Origin: Synergistaceae bacterium
Lineage (GTDB): Bacteria; Synergistota; Synergistia; Synergistales; Aminobacteriaceae
Assembly (NCBI GenBank): GCA_017540085.1
Contig: JAFYBQ010000025.1
Span: 1-58,305 of the forward strand
Reading direction: 5' to 3'
Length of the DNA stretch: 58,305 nucleotides
Shown here: piece by piece, positions 49,248 through 58,255 of the stretch
Layout: each line of letters opens with the position of its first letter
Numbering within the stretch: position 1 is the stretch's first letter
The notes under the pieces: generated by a model
What the model was told of the DNA's origin: nothing
Seen by the model: the letters and a program-made list of their open reading frames with translations, nothing else
Databases searched by the model: none
Position numbers and translations under genes: made by a program

Positions 49248-49895
49248 TTAAAGCTGAAGTATCATCATCCACACTACATCGCCGTTTGTGTAGGGTGCAC
49301 TGTTTTTATTGTTCGTCTGAAGGAGTCCGAAAGATTTTGCGCGTTCTGCGAATTTCCGTTTGAGGGTGCTGTTTCCTCCGTCTTTGCCGTCAGAAATCAC
49401 GTAGCCTATGAACCATTGATTTCTTTTATTTTTGCCATCGTTGTCATTCAGGCGGTAAGCTCCCGATGTAATAGCCGCGGATTTCTTGTCAGTTCCATAC
49501 CCTGAGCCGCTCGCACGGACTCCGGGAATGTTGCTCATGTAGCGAAGCACTTCCGCTTTGAAGCCACTTGTATCACGGTAATCTTTGTCTTCTCTGCTCT
49601 CCCAAAATTCCTGCACCGGGCTTTTATGGCCGTTATATTTAACAAGATATGCGCCATTGTTAGACTGTTTCTCTATTTTGTCCGGGTTGTCGATATACCA
49701 GAACGTTACAGCTGCCTTAAGATTCTTCAGGTTGCTTATGACGGTTGTCGCTGTTGTCGTTGCGATGATCTCGCCCGCTGAAATCATCATCATGGCCGAG
49801 AGAATGCCGATTACAATAATAACAATCAGAAGCTCAACGAGTGTGAAGCCTTTTTTGGCGTATTGTTGGCCTTGCGTATTGTTATAAAACATCAT
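49248..49895 (-). CDS. Type IV prepilin-like protein
   Basis: The 215-residue protein has the prepilin peptidase site AKKG|FTLVELLIVIIVIGIL, with the phenylalanine and Glu5 of the mature helix present. The globular part has NLKNLKAAVTFWYIDNPDKI and a C-terminal Gly/Asn-rich region with no cysteines. It may be a major or minor pilin or a type II secretion pseudopilin. No pilus assembly genes are nearby. The ATG has GGAGGGC upstream, and a TATAAT lies at 49939-49944 on the minus strand. Confidence 0.85.
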   Translation of the reverse strand: MMFYNNTQGQQYAKKGFTLVELLIVIIVIGILSAMMMISAGEIIATTTATTVISNLKNLKAAVTFWYIDNPDKIEKQSNNGAYLVKYNGHKSPVQEFWESREDKDYRDTSGFKAEVLRYMSNIPGVRASGSGYGTDKKSAAITSGAYRLNDNDGKNKRNQWFIGYVISDGKDGGNSTLKRKFAERAKSFGLLQTNNKNSAPYTNGDVVWMMILQL

Positions 49896-50009
49896 AAGCC
49901 CTCCTTATTGTGTTAAATTTTTTCTTAAGAATGTATTTATTATACTCTGCTTGCGCTTAATATTTCTCTGTCTTTCGTCAATAAATTCTATTTTCATTTC
50001 ATGCCCATG

Positions 50010-50018
50010 TGATAAAAT
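50010..50018 (+). promoter_or_regulatory. Extended -10 of the citDEF operon
   Basis: TGATAAAAT is an extended -10 with TTTTCA 16 bp before TAAAAT. The leader before citD would be about 115 nt. No regulator site is recognised in it. Confidence 0.45.
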
Positions 50019-50138
50019 TCTTGTTGATATTTCCACGACAAATTAAATTTCTTACATTGAGCGCGTCTGCTGGCTCTGTGAATCTTGCAGGGAATTTCAG
50101 CGGAGGCATCGCGAATTTTGCAGGAGGTGTTTGTTCTT

Positions 50139-50447
50139 ATGGAGTTAAAAGCGGCTGGCACTGCCGGGACTCTTGAGTCGAGCGACATAATGATAACGCT
50201 TGAGCCAAAAGACAGCGGCGGAATCGATTTGACGCTCGAAAGCTCTGTTCTCAATCAGTACGGCAGGCAGATAAAAGCAGAGGTGCTTGCCTCACTCGAA
50301 AGGCTCGGCGTGAAGAACGCAAAAGTCATCGTAAACGATCACGGCGCATTGGACTGCACAATCAAAGCCCGCGTTGAGTGCGCGTTCTACAGGGGCTGCG
50401 GCGTTGACATGGACGGCAAATTTGACTGGGGAGGAGTGATTCGCTAA
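50139..50447 (+). CDS. citD: Citrate lyase acyl carrier protein (gamma subunit)
   Basis: The 102-residue protein carries the 2'-(5-triphosphoribosyl)-3'-dephospho-CoA prosthetic group on a serine in GTAGTLESSDI, near residue 14. It also has GVKNAKVIVNDHGALDCTIK and ECAFYRG. The ATG at 50139 has CAGGAGGTG upstream. Its stop overlaps the citE start (TAATG). Confidence 0.95.
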   Translation: MELKAAGTAGTLESSDIMITLEPKDSGGIDLTLESSVLNQYGRQIKAEVLASLERLGVKNAKVIVNDHGALDCTIKARVECAFYRGCGVDMDGKFDWGGVIR

Positions 50448-51364
50448 TGAGTTTACCGAGACCGAAGCCGGAGAGATTCCGTCTCCGCAGAACAATGATG
50501 TTCATGAACGCACAGAAGCCCGGACTCATCAAGGACGCATACATTTACGGGGCAGACTCCATAATGCTCGACCTTGAGGACGCTGTAGCAGAAAATCAGA
50601 AGGACAGCGCAAGATTCTCACTCTATCACGCGCTCAAAGAGATTGATTACGGCGACACAGAAGTTATCGTGCGTATCAACGGACTCGACACTCCTCACTG
50701 GAAGGAAGACATCCGGGTCTGCGTTGCGGGAGGGTGCGACGGAATCAGAATCGCAAAGACCGAGTCAGCTCAGGACGTTAAGACAGTTGACGCGGCAGTA
50801 ACAGAAGCTGAGAAAGAGTTCGGAGTCGAGGTCGGAAGGACTCTTCTCATGGCCGCGCTTGAGAGTCCCAAAGGTGTGCTTAACGCTTACGAGATCTGCC
50901 AGGCTTCACCGAGATTATTCGGCGTTGCTTTGTCGGGCGGAGATTACCGCAAGTGTATGCAGGTCAAAGTCATTCCCGGCGGAATAGAGATGTTATTCGC
51001 CCGCGGGTTAATGCTCAATGCGGCGAGGGCTGCGGGGATTCAGTGCTTTGACACGGTATTCACGAACCTTAACGATGACGAGGGATTCAGGGCTGAAGTC
51101 AAGCAGAATGTAGAAATGGGCTTTGACGGTAAATCACTCATCAACCCGAAACAGATTCCCATCGTCCATGAAATGCTCGCCCCGACTCAGAAGGAAATCG
51201 CAGAGGCAGAAAAGATTGTGCGGGCATTCCGCGAACACGCAAAAGAGGGAGTCGGAGTCTTCACGCTCGACAACGGGAAAATGATTGACATCGCATTTGT
51301 CCCCGGCGCAGAGAGAGTCATAAAGTTAGCGAAAGCCAGCGGAATTTACGAGGGGGATCTTTAA
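50447..51364 (+). CDS. citE: Citrate lyase beta subunit (citryl-ACP lyase)
   Basis: The 305-residue TIM-barrel enzyme cleaves citryl-ACP to oxaloacetate and acetyl-ACP. It shows RRTMMFMNAQKPGLIKDAYI, DSIMLDLEDAVAENQKD, EVIVRINGLDTPHW and FDGKSLINPKQI. The acidic metal ligands are retained. It is coupled to citD and lies 3 nt before citF. Confidence 0.96.
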   Translation: MSLPRPKPERFRLRRTMMFMNAQKPGLIKDAYIYGADSIMLDLEDAVAENQKDSARFSLYHALKEIDYGDTEVIVRINGLDTPHWKEDIRVCVAGGCDGIRIAKTESAQDVKTVDAAVTEAEKEFGVEVGRTLLMAALESPKGVLNAYEICQASPRLFGVALSGGDYRKCMQVKVIPGGIEMLFARGLMLNAARAAGIQCFDTVFTNLNDDEGFRAEVKQNVEMGFDGKSLINPKQIPIVHEMLAPTQKEIAEAEKIVRAFREHAKEGVGVFTLDNGKMIDIAFVPGAERVIKLAKASGIYEGDL

Positions 51365-51367
51365 GTC

Positions 51368-52939
51368 ATGAAAAACGCAGTAGGAAGAGAGATACCCGAA
51401 GAAGCATTAGCAGTACAGCTCAAGAACGGCAGAAAGTACGAGCCGTATCAGGGAAAAGGCTACAGGGACGGAAAATATATCAAGAAGGCCGGCCCTACCA
51501 CGAGAATTTACGAGAACCCGCAGGAAAGCAAATTACTTCCTTCAATCCGTGATGCCGTAATCGCCTGCGGAATCAAAGACGGCATGACAGTTTCATTCCA
51601 TCATCACTTCAGGAACGGCGACTACATAGTGAACATGGTCATGAAGGAAATTGTTGACTTGGGCATAAAGGACATCACTATAGCCGCGTCAAGTCTCGGA
51701 GACGCTCACGACCCTATAGCCGAATACATTGAGCGCGGAATCGTTACGGGCATTCAGACTTCAGGCATTCGCGGGAAAATGGGCGATGTTGTCTCACACG
51801 GAAAGCTCAAGACACCCGCAATTCTCCGTTCACACGGAGGCCGTGTACGTGCAATCGAGGAAGGCGACGTACATATTGATGTTGCGTTTATCGGTGCGCC
51901 TACGTCAGACGAGTACGGAAACGCCCGCGCATTAGGCGGAAAGGGCGACTGCGGAGTCCTCAGCTATGCCTATGTCGACTCGGAATACGCCGACAAAGTT
52001 GTAGTTATCACAGATACGCTTGTGCCTTACCCGAATTTCCCGCCGAGCATACACGGAGTCAATGTTGATTACGTTGTGAAGGTTGATGAGATTGGTAACC
52101 CGAAGAAAATCGCCTCAGCCGCCGCAAGAATGACTCAGAATCCCCGCGACTTGATGATGGCCGAGAACACAGCAAAAGTCATAGCCGCTTGTCCGTGGTT
52201 CAAAGAGGGCTTCAGCTTCCAGACAGGTGCGGGCGGCCCCTCGTTAGCCGTAAATAGATTCTTGGAGCCGTTAATGGACGCAAAGGGAATCAAAATGGCG
52301 TGGGCAATCGGCGGAATCACTGCGGCAATCTGTGAGCTTCAGAGAAAAGGCAAGGTCGGCAAGATTATTGACGTTCAGGACTTTGACACGGGAGCAATCG
52401 AGGACATCCGTACGAATCCGAATCACTACGAGATGACAGCCTCCGAATATGCCAACCCCGCCAACAAGGGCGCATTCGTCAACAAACTGGATTTCGTTGT
52501 TCTCGCGGCTCTTGAGGTCGATACAGATTTCAACGTCAACGTCATAACCGGCTCTGACGGAGTATTACGCGGCGCACCGGGCGGACATCCTGACACGGCA
52601 GAGGGCGCAAAGTGCTGCGTGATCGTTACGCCCCTGACACGCGGGAGAATGGCGACAATCTGCGAGCATGTTGTTACGGTTACGACTCCGGGAGACTGCG
52701 TTGATGTCGTTGTTACGGATTTTGGGACGGCGGTCAATCCGAGACGCACGGACATAATAGAGGCACTCGACAAGGCCGGAATTAAGCACGTTCCGATTAA
52801 GCAGCTTCAGGAGAAGGCGTACTCACTTGTAGGAAGGCCGGACGATTTAGAGTGGGAAGACAAGGTAGTGGCGATTCTTGAGGCTCGCGACGGGACAATT
52901 CTCGACGTTGTGAGGAAGATTAAGCCGCTTGAAATTTAA
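51368..52939 (+). CDS. citF: Citrate lyase alpha subunit (citrate-ACP transferase)
   Basis: The 523-residue CoA-transferase-type subunit exchanges acetyl-ACP for citryl-ACP. It contains KDGMTVSFHHHFRNGDYIVN, DVAFIGAPTSDEYGNARALG, FQTGAGGPSLAVNRFLEPLM and GSDGVLRGAPGGHPDTAEGA. Together with citD and citE it makes the lyase. The ligase citC and the prosthetic-group genes citX and citG are not in this window and must lie elsewhere if the enzyme is active. Confidence 0.96.
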   Translation: MKNAVGREIPEEALAVQLKNGRKYEPYQGKGYRDGKYIKKAGPTTRIYENPQESKLLPSIRDAVIACGIKDGMTVSFHHHFRNGDYIVNMVMKEIVDLGIKDITIAASSLGDAHDPIAEYIERGIVTGIQTSGIRGKMGDVVSHGKLKTPAILRSHGGRVRAIEEGDVHIDVAFIGAPTSDEYGNARALGGKGDCGVLSYAYVDSEYADKVVVITDTLVPYPNFPPSIHGVNVDYVVKVDEIGNPKKIASAAARMTQNPRDLMMAENTAKVIAACPWFKEGFSFQTGAGGPSLAVNRFLEPLMDAKGIKMAWAIGGITAAICELQRKGKVGKIIDVQDFDTGAIEDIRTNPNHYEMTASEYANPANKGAFVNKLDFVVLAALEVDTDFNVNVITGSDGVLRGAPGGHPDTAEGAKCCVIVTPLTRGRMATICEHVVTVTTPGDCVDVVVTDFGTAVNPRRTDIIEALDKAGIKHVPIKQLQEKAYSLVGRPDDLEWEDKVVAILEARDGTILDVVRKIKPLEI

Positions 52940-52959
52940 GCGTTACAGAAAAATAGAGG

Positions 52960-52990
52960 CTCCCTCCTGAATATCGGGGGGAGTTTTTTG
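52960..52990 (+). terminator. Terminator of citDEF
   Basis: CTCCCTCC (52960-52967) pairs with GGGGGGAG (52976-52983) with one mismatch, followed by six T. Confidence 0.85.
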
Positions 52991-53023
52991 TGATAATAGT
53001 AATATCCCAAAGGAGGAATGAAT

Positions 53024-53203
53024 ATGCGTTATGAAGAAGTTGATTACGGCGGAGAAAAGCTGATGGTAAAAGTTTTCGATTACCACACGCCCGAAGGATG
53101 GCACGAATACGTTATGAACACGGCCGGTTCTGTTACTGATGAAACATTTGTGAGGCCGCCGGACGGTTATGCACGTGATGAGGATGAAGCCGGGCATGAA
53201 TAA
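53024..53203 (+). CDS. Small acidic protein, putative antitoxin of the PIN-domain pair
   Basis: The 59-residue protein begins MRYEEVDYGGEKLMVKVFDY, contains TPEGWHEYVMNT, and has a strongly acidic tail (ARDEDEAGHE). I do not recognise a DNA-binding fold. The start at 53024 has AAAGGAGGA at good distance; an ATG at 53018 is too close to it. Its stop overlaps the start region of the PIN-domain gene, the usual layout of toxin-antitoxin pairs, which is the main reason for the call. Confidence 0.55.
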   Translation: MRYEEVDYGGEKLMVKVFDYHTPEGWHEYVMNTAGSVTDETFVRPPDGYARDEDEAGHE

Positions 53204-53611
53204 CGTGTACTATCTCGACACTAACATCTGCATTTTCCACATGTGCAGGCCGTTCGGGATTCTTGCTGACAGAATCAACGCAATAGAGCCTGAACGCATA
53301 AAGATTCCGGCTGTTGTTAAAGGTGAGTTGCTTGTCGGCGCGGAGAAAAGCAAAAGGCGCAATGAAACTCTCACGGAAACGCTTGCTTTCTTAATGCCGT
53401 ATGAGATTGTCCCGTTTGAGGATTCTATGCTCATGACTTACGCGAAAATAAGAGCCTCGCTTGAACTCAGAGGACAGAAAATCGGCTACAACGACCAATC
53501 ATAGCCGCAACAGTTTTAGCCCGAAAAGGAATCCTCGTAACTAACAACATAAACGAGTTCGGCAGGATTGACGGCCTCATTCATGAAGACTGGACAATAA
53601 GCCCGCAATAA
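53196..53611 (+). pseudogene. PIN-domain (VapC-like) toxin gene, frameshifted
   Basis: The frame starts with NNVYYLDTNICIFHMC (PIN motif with the first acidic residue), has KIPAVVKGELLVGAEKSKRR (conserved Glu) and reaches RASLELRGQKIGYND, then stops at 53504. The adjacent frame continues as IIAATVLARKGILVTNNINE and ends EDWTISPQ at 53611. One missing base after the NDxxIAA-type aspartate (near 53495-53500) explains it. The restored protein has 138 residues, a normal VapC length. As given, the toxin would lack its last acidic segment and be inactive. Confidence 0.75.
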
Positions 53612-54535
53612 TTATCCCCTTCTCCCAAGCACCCAGCAGAAAAACGGCCCGCCCGTTACAGCCGTAATCACCCCAGCAGGAATCTCGCCAAGCCTCTGCG
53701 CTATTCCGTCAGCAAGACTCATCATCACAGCACCAATCACAAACGCATTCACCGTAACACGCCTATGATTTGCACCGACAATCCCACGCGAAATATGCGG
53801 CACTATGAGTCCCACGAACCCAATCACACCGAACGAACTCACGCACAATGCGACTCCCATTGACGCAGACACAAGAAGAGTCCGCCGAACGAGATTCTCA
53901 TTCACGCCCAAAGCTGAAGCCCTCTCACCGCCCAGCGACATAACATCAAGCGCATTCCCCGCGATGTATGCCGGGAAAAGCACTATCACCGCCCCCGCCG
54001 TTACCGCCCATACATCACGCCATGAAGCCCCCGAAAAATTTCCCATCAGCCACAGGACTACAGCCCCGATTTTCTCGCCCGCAATCGATTTCAGGAACGT
54101 TACGCCCGCAGACAGTACAGCGTTGGAGATTACCCCGGCAAGAATGAGACGCTCCCGGCCTCCGTCACGCGCAATTGCTCCCGTCAGGATTAACGCGCAC
54201 ATTGCCCCGGCAAACGCGCACGGCATTACCGCCCATTCACCGCCCAATATCCCGACAGCCGCACCAAACGCCGCCCCCGATGCTATTCCGAGCGTGTACG
54301 GTTCCGCCAATGGATTCGCTAAGAGTCCCTGAAATGTTACGCCTGAGACGCTCAGAATCCCCCCCGCGAATATCGAGCATAACAGACGCGGAAGCCTCAC
54401 CGAATGAATCACAGCAGCCTCCGGGGAGTCCGTCCACGTCAGCAAAAAACGGATCACGTCAGAAAAAGGGATGTCCCATTCACCCGACGCAATCCGCCAC
54501 AATGACACCGCAAGAAGTATTAACGCAGGCAGCAA
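53612..54535 (-). CDS. FecCD-family ABC transporter permease
   Basis: The 307-residue permease has eight or more TM segments. The family signatures are RLPRLLCSIFAGGILSVSGV, the segment FQGLLANPLAEPYTLGIASG, the segment GFVGLIVPHISR and the C-terminal EIPAGVITAVTGGPFFCWVL. It imports a metal chelate: iron-siderophore, haem or cobalamin. The start is TTG directly after the cbiK stop codon. The ATPase and binding protein of the system are not in the window, but the chelatase partner suggests a tetrapyrrole or metal. Confidence 0.9.
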   Translation of the reverse strand: MLPALILLAVSLWRIASGEWDIPFSDVIRFLLTWTDSPEAAVIHSVRLPRLLCSIFAGGILSVSGVTFQGLLANPLAEPYTLGIASGAAFGAAVGILGGEWAVMPCAFAGAMCALILTGAIARDGGRERLILAGVISNAVLSAGVTFLKSIAGEKIGAVVLWLMGNFSGASWRDVWAVTAGAVIVLFPAYIAGNALDVMSLGGERASALGVNENLVRRTLLVSASMGVALCVSSFGVIGFVGLIVPHISRGIVGANHRRVTVNAFVIGAVMMSLADGIAQRLGEIPAGVITAVTGGPFFCWVLGRRG

Positions 54536-55417
54536 CTATTCACCGAGAGCGCGTATCTTCATGACTAACTCACGCGCAAGATTATCATCCTCTCCCAGTC
54601 CCACAAGGTATATATCAATGTCCTTGTACCCGTTTTTCCTGAGAATGTTAATCCACGAGTCGGGGTCATCTTCTCCGGCCATGTCGTTATTCGCGTGGTC
54701 TCCGGCGACTATCATCAGCGGGGAAAGTATGAGCCTCTTTATTTCGGGATGGCGTTTCAGCTCCGCAAGAACATCATCAAGCGAGGGCGACGACTCGACA
54801 GTCCCCACAAAAAAACGCCCGTATGCCTTCTGATTCAGTGCCAGCTGCAATTGAAGATACTGCGCGTTTGCGAAATGCTCCGGGGTTCCGTGTCCCATGA
54901 GGATTATTGCGGTCTCTTTGTCTTTGAGGCGGGACTCAAATCTCTTCATGAGAATGTCCGCGACTGCCTCACAGCCTTTCACGCCGTCAAGAAACGGACT
55001 GCATACCCTGATTTCCTCAAAGCCGAATTTCCCGGACATTTTCCCGAAAGCAGAAGCGACCCCGCGAACCTCGTCATATTCCTCGCCGGGTATCATGTGA
55101 GTCGGGATTATTGTTACGTGCGTATAGCCCTCATCGTTGAGCTGTGCTAATGCCTGTGATGGATTCGGGACGGCCTCGCCATGTTCGCGCTGAATTTTTC
55201 GGCGGATTATGTTTGACGTGAAAGAGAGCCTCACTTCATGGCCGGGAAATTCTTTCCTCACAGTGTCAACAAGATTGTCGATTGCTTTGCGGGCTTCCGG
55301 CATTGACGTTCCGAACGACACAACGAGCATTGCGGATTTCTTTGGCTGACTCTCGCGGGACATTGCCGGAGTAATCATGAGCATAACAAGAAGTATTGAC
55401 GCGAAAATTTTATGCAT
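54536..55417 (-). CDS. Exported CbiK-type sirohydrochlorin cobaltochelatase
   Basis: The 293-residue protein has a signal peptide (IFASILLVMLMITPAMSRES). The mature part matches CbiK: AMLVVSFGTSMPEARKAID, the segment HVTIIPTHMIPGEEYDEV, AIILMGHGTPEHFANA and LILSPLMIVAGDHANNDM. The metal-binding histidines (HGTPEH and GDHANND) are present. CbiK inserts Co or Fe into sirohydrochlorin. An exported form is known in Desulfovibrio, where a haem-transport role was proposed. It is fused by position to a FecCD permease gene. TATAAT lies at 55455-55460 (minus), and AAGGAGG precedes the ATG. Confidence 0.9.
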   Translation of the reverse strand: MHKIFASILLVMLMITPAMSRESQPKKSAMLVVSFGTSMPEARKAIDNLVDTVRKEFPGHEVRLSFTSNIIRRKIQREHGEAVPNPSQALAQLNDEGYTHVTIIPTHMIPGEEYDEVRGVASAFGKMSGKFGFEEIRVCSPFLDGVKGCEAVADILMKRFESRLKDKETAIILMGHGTPEHFANAQYLQLQLALNQKAYGRFFVGTVESSPSLDDVLAELKRHPEIKRLILSPLMIVAGDHANNDMAGEDDPDSWINILRKNGYKDIDIYLVGLGEDDNLARELVMKIRALGE

Positions 55418-55550
55418 GGAAGAAATATGCCTCCTTGAAAGTTTGATTGCTTGAATTATACACGCCCTGCAAAAATCAGCCTTATGTGATAAGAAAATAT
55501 AATCCCGTCAAGATATAATTACAGGGAAAAATTTTCAGGGAGACAAAAAC

Positions 55551-56117
55551 ATGATACCGACAAGAGAACAGGCATATGACCTTCTCAGGCAGCACAACAA
55601 GGAAGAGTCCCACATTCACCACGCGCACGCAGTAGAGGCGGCCATGAGGCACTTTGCGGAAATCTACCACGATGACCCGGAACTATGGGGAGTCGTCGGA
55701 GTCCTTCACGATATTGACTGGGAGGAGACAGCCCCGGAGCCTAATACGCACTGCCATGTAGCCCCCGTGATTTTGAGGGAAGCGGGAGTCGATGAGGACA
55801 TCATTCACGCGGTACAGTCGCACGGATTCGGGATATGCTCTGACGTTGAGCCGGCCAATGACATGGAGAGGACTCTATTCACGGTTGACGAGCTTACCGG
55901 GCTTATCATAACGGCGGGACTCGTGAGGCCGTCAAAATCGCTTGCTGACCTCGAATTGAAGTCCGTCAAAAAGAAATGGAAGGACAAAGCGTTTGCCCGC
56001 GGCGTGAACCGTGAAATAATCAAGCAGGGTGCGGAAAAAATGAATATACCCCTCGATGACGTAATCACCGAAACAATAAAGGCACTGCGCCCGGTCGAGA
56101 AAGAAATCGGAATGTAG
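55551..56117 (+). CDS. HD-domain hydrolase (predicted phosphohydrolase)
   Basis: The 188-residue protein contains the HD metal residues: ESHIHHAHAVEAAMRHFAEI, LHDIDWEE, and a downstream FTVDELTGLIITAGLVRP. It resembles COG2316-type HD proteins of unknown substrate (nucleotide or other phosphoester). Two TATAAT boxes at 55498-55503 and 55514-55519 lie upstream, and GGGAGA precedes the ATG. It stands 33 nt before the two-component genes and may be expressed with them. Confidence 0.88.
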   Translation: MIPTREQAYDLLRQHNKEESHIHHAHAVEAAMRHFAEIYHDDPELWGVVGVLHDIDWEETAPEPNTHCHVAPVILREAGVDEDIIHAVQSHGFGICSDVEPANDMERTLFTVDELTGLIITAGLVRPSKSLADLELKSVKKKWKDKAFARGVNREIIKQGAEKMNIPLDDVITETIKALRPVEKEIGM

Positions 56118-56150
56118 CAGAAAAATTCTATCGGAGATGATTCAGATATT

Positions 56151-56789
56151 ATGTCAGTAAGAATATTGTTGGCGGATGATCATCCTTTGACGCGCTCAGG
56201 GATTGCGGAGTTTGTCAGGCGTGAGGAATCATTTGAGCTAGTCGCGGAAGCTGAAGACGGAATCGAGGCATGGGACAAAATAAAGGAGCTGCGGCCTGAT
56301 GTCGCACTGCTTGACATTCGTATGCCAGGTTATGACGGCGTTGCGGTCGCGCAGAAGGTCAAGAACGAGGGAATGAATACCGCAATCGTTATGCTGACTT
56401 CCTATGACGCACAGCAGTATGTTATAGCCTCACTCAGAGCCGGGGCGCGTGGGTTCGTCCTAAAGACAGTGAGTCCCAAAGAATTAACGACTGCAATTAA
56501 CACGGTCGCAAAAGGCGGGCTGTATCTTGATCCTGAAGTAGCGTCAGTGATGGGCGAGCAGGATTTTATCCCGGAGCAGTTATCCGTGAGGGAAAGAGAA
56601 GTATTATTGCTTGCGGCAAAAGGACTCTCAAGCAAGGAAGTAGCCAAGCAGTTATTCATCAGTGAAAGAACAGTGCAGACACATCTAGCGTCAATATATG
56701 ACAAACTCGGCTCGCGAAACAAGACAGAGGCATTACTTCTCGCGCTGAAGTACGGAGTCGTAACGCTTGAAGAGCTGTTAGAGGACTGA
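56151..56789 (+). CDS. NarL/LuxR-family response regulator
   Basis: The 212-residue protein has a receiver domain at residues 3-118 (ILLADDHPLTRSGI, VALLDIRMPGYDG with the phospho-acceptor Asp, the VMLTS segment and FVLKTVSP with the conserved Lys). A LuxR-type HTH is at residues 145-205 (QLSVREREVLLLAAKGLSSK, VAKQLFISERTVQTHLASI). It is coupled to the histidine kinase gene (TGATG). Confidence 0.96.
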   Translation: MSVRILLADDHPLTRSGIAEFVRREESFELVAEAEDGIEAWDKIKELRPDVALLDIRMPGYDGVAVAQKVKNEGMNTAIVMLTSYDAQQYVIASLRAGARGFVLKTVSPKELTTAINTVAKGGLYLDPEVASVMGEQDFIPEQLSVREREVLLLAAKGLSSKEVAKQLFISERTVQTHLASIYDKLGSRNKTEALLLALKYGVVTLEELLED

Positions 56790-58183
56790 TGCTCTCATAC
56801 TTGCGGAGAAAATTTGCGGAGGGGTCAAGCGGGTCTCACTTTCTTGCCTTTCTGCTGTGTGCGCTTGTTATCCCGTCAGCCGCCGTTGTTCTTGTGGCCG
56901 TTGCGGGAATGCTGAATCAGGAAAGCGCAATGGAGGCCGCTGTAAGCTCCTACGTTCAGGACATAGCCGAGAGCATGAGCTACCATCTCAGCACGGACTC
57001 TGATGCTTGGACGTTCTCAATGCTTGACGACTTCACGCGCTTCCCGTTCTTTTCGTGGGGGCCGTCAATACCCGGCTGGGTCGCCTTAATCGCGCAGGAC
57101 GGAAGAGTCATAGTCTCGTCTCCCGGCTCAGTCGGCGTAATCTCGTCCATATGGCGCAATGATTTGCCTGTGGGAAAAGCTATACGGGCGGAGGACAAAA
57201 GCGGGGCGCAGTATACCCTAGCTGTTTACCCCGTGAAGCGTCCCAGCGGCGGCTATGTTGTCGCGGCAGTCTCGTGGACTCAGCTACTCGGCGGGCTTGT
57301 CGGAGTCGTCAGAATATGGCCTGCTCTGATTGTGGCGATTGCGTTCCTGAGCTTTGTTGCGATTCGCTTATTGTGGAGCAGAGTCGTAGCACCTTTGCGG
57401 CTTCTCGCGTCAGAAATCGACAACATGACACTCGGAAAAGACGTTCCCGAAAAACTCCCGGAAGGAACGATTGAGGAAATCGGGAGCGTTCACAGCGCAT
57501 TGCAGAGATACGCGCAGGCGGCAGTTGAGCGGGACAATCTGCGGAATCGCTATGTCCGGGACGTAGTTCAGGCGCAGGAACAAGAGCGTATGGACATGGC
57601 GCGGGAAATTCATGATGGGGCATTGCAGGATGTTACAGCATTGTTGCAGCAGATTCACATGATAGAGGATGACGAGAACAAAACATCACGGCTCAAGCGT
57701 ACGGAGATTATCGCAAAAACTGTAGTGCGTGAATTGCGCGCTTTCTGTGATGAGCTTGCGCCCCCGTGGATGGATTTGGGACTCAACGAGGCAATAACGG
57801 AGCTTGCTGAAAGACTCTCGCAGGCTTATGACATCGTGATTATGACGGACTACGACGAGGACACCGACAAGGCCGAAATCGAGAACGACAAAATATTATC
57901 CCTCCTGCGAATAATTCAGGAGGCCGTATCAAATGCCGTGCGTCATGGGCAGGCTACAGAGGTGAATATAGAGCTTGCACGGGAGAATGATACGCTGACT
58001 CTTGAGATTGACGATAACGGAAGAGGATTCGACTCAGGCCACATTAACCACGAAACTTTGAGGGTTGAAGGACACCGGGGACTCGCCAGCATGACCGAGA
58101 GAATGTCATTGATGGGCGGGACTCTCCGAATAACGTCAAAGCCGGGTGAAGGCACGAGGATTACAGCGTCGCTGAAAGTGTGA
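56789..58183 (+). CDS. NarX/DegS-type sensor histidine kinase (HisKA_3)
   Basis: The protein has 464 residues. TM1 is near residues 19-42. An extracytoplasmic sensor region follows (about residues 45-165, PVKRPSGGYVVAAVSW near its end). TM2 is near 175-195, followed by a HAMP-like linker (VAPLRLLASEIDNMTLGKDV). The HisKA_3 H-box is RMDMAREIHDGALQDVTALL. The HATPase has LLRIIQEAVSNAVRHG, IDDNGRGFDSG and HRGLASMTERMSLMGG. It phosphorylates the adjacent NarL-type regulator. The signal is unknown. Confidence 0.95.
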   Translation: MLSYLRRKFAEGSSGSHFLAFLLCALVIPSAAVVLVAVAGMLNQESAMEAAVSSYVQDIAESMSYHLSTDSDAWTFSMLDDFTRFPFFSWGPSIPGWVALIAQDGRVIVSSPGSVGVISSIWRNDLPVGKAIRAEDKSGAQYTLAVYPVKRPSGGYVVAAVSWTQLLGGLVGVVRIWPALIVAIAFLSFVAIRLLWSRVVAPLRLLASEIDNMTLGKDVPEKLPEGTIEEIGSVHSALQRYAQAAVERDNLRNRYVRDVVQAQEQERMDMAREIHDGALQDVTALLQQIHMIEDDENKTSRLKRTEIIAKTVVRELRAFCDELAPPWMDLGLNEAITELAERLSQAYDIVIMTDYDEDTDKAEIENDKILSLLRIIQEAVSNAVRHGQATEVNIELARENDTLTLEIDDNGRGFDSGHINHETLRVEGHRGLASMTERMSLMGGTLRITSKPGEGTRITASLKV

Positions 58184-58228
58184 GGCGTTATCGTGCTATA
58201 ATCCCGGCGTATTCCGATAGAAAGGCGG

Positions 58229-58255
58229 TTGACAAGCCATGAAAAATAGTATAAT
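58229..58255 (+). promoter_or_regulatory. Short-spacer promoter module at the window end
   Basis: Perfect TTGACA (58229-58234) and TATAAT (58250-58255) are separated by 15 nt, preceded by AAAGGCGG and followed by GGACTCAG. The arrangement repeats the promoter at 32861-32887. What it transcribes lies beyond the window; the remaining 50 nt contain no start that I can defend. Another extended -10 (TGCTATAAT, 58194-58202) lies just upstream. Confidence 0.65.
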
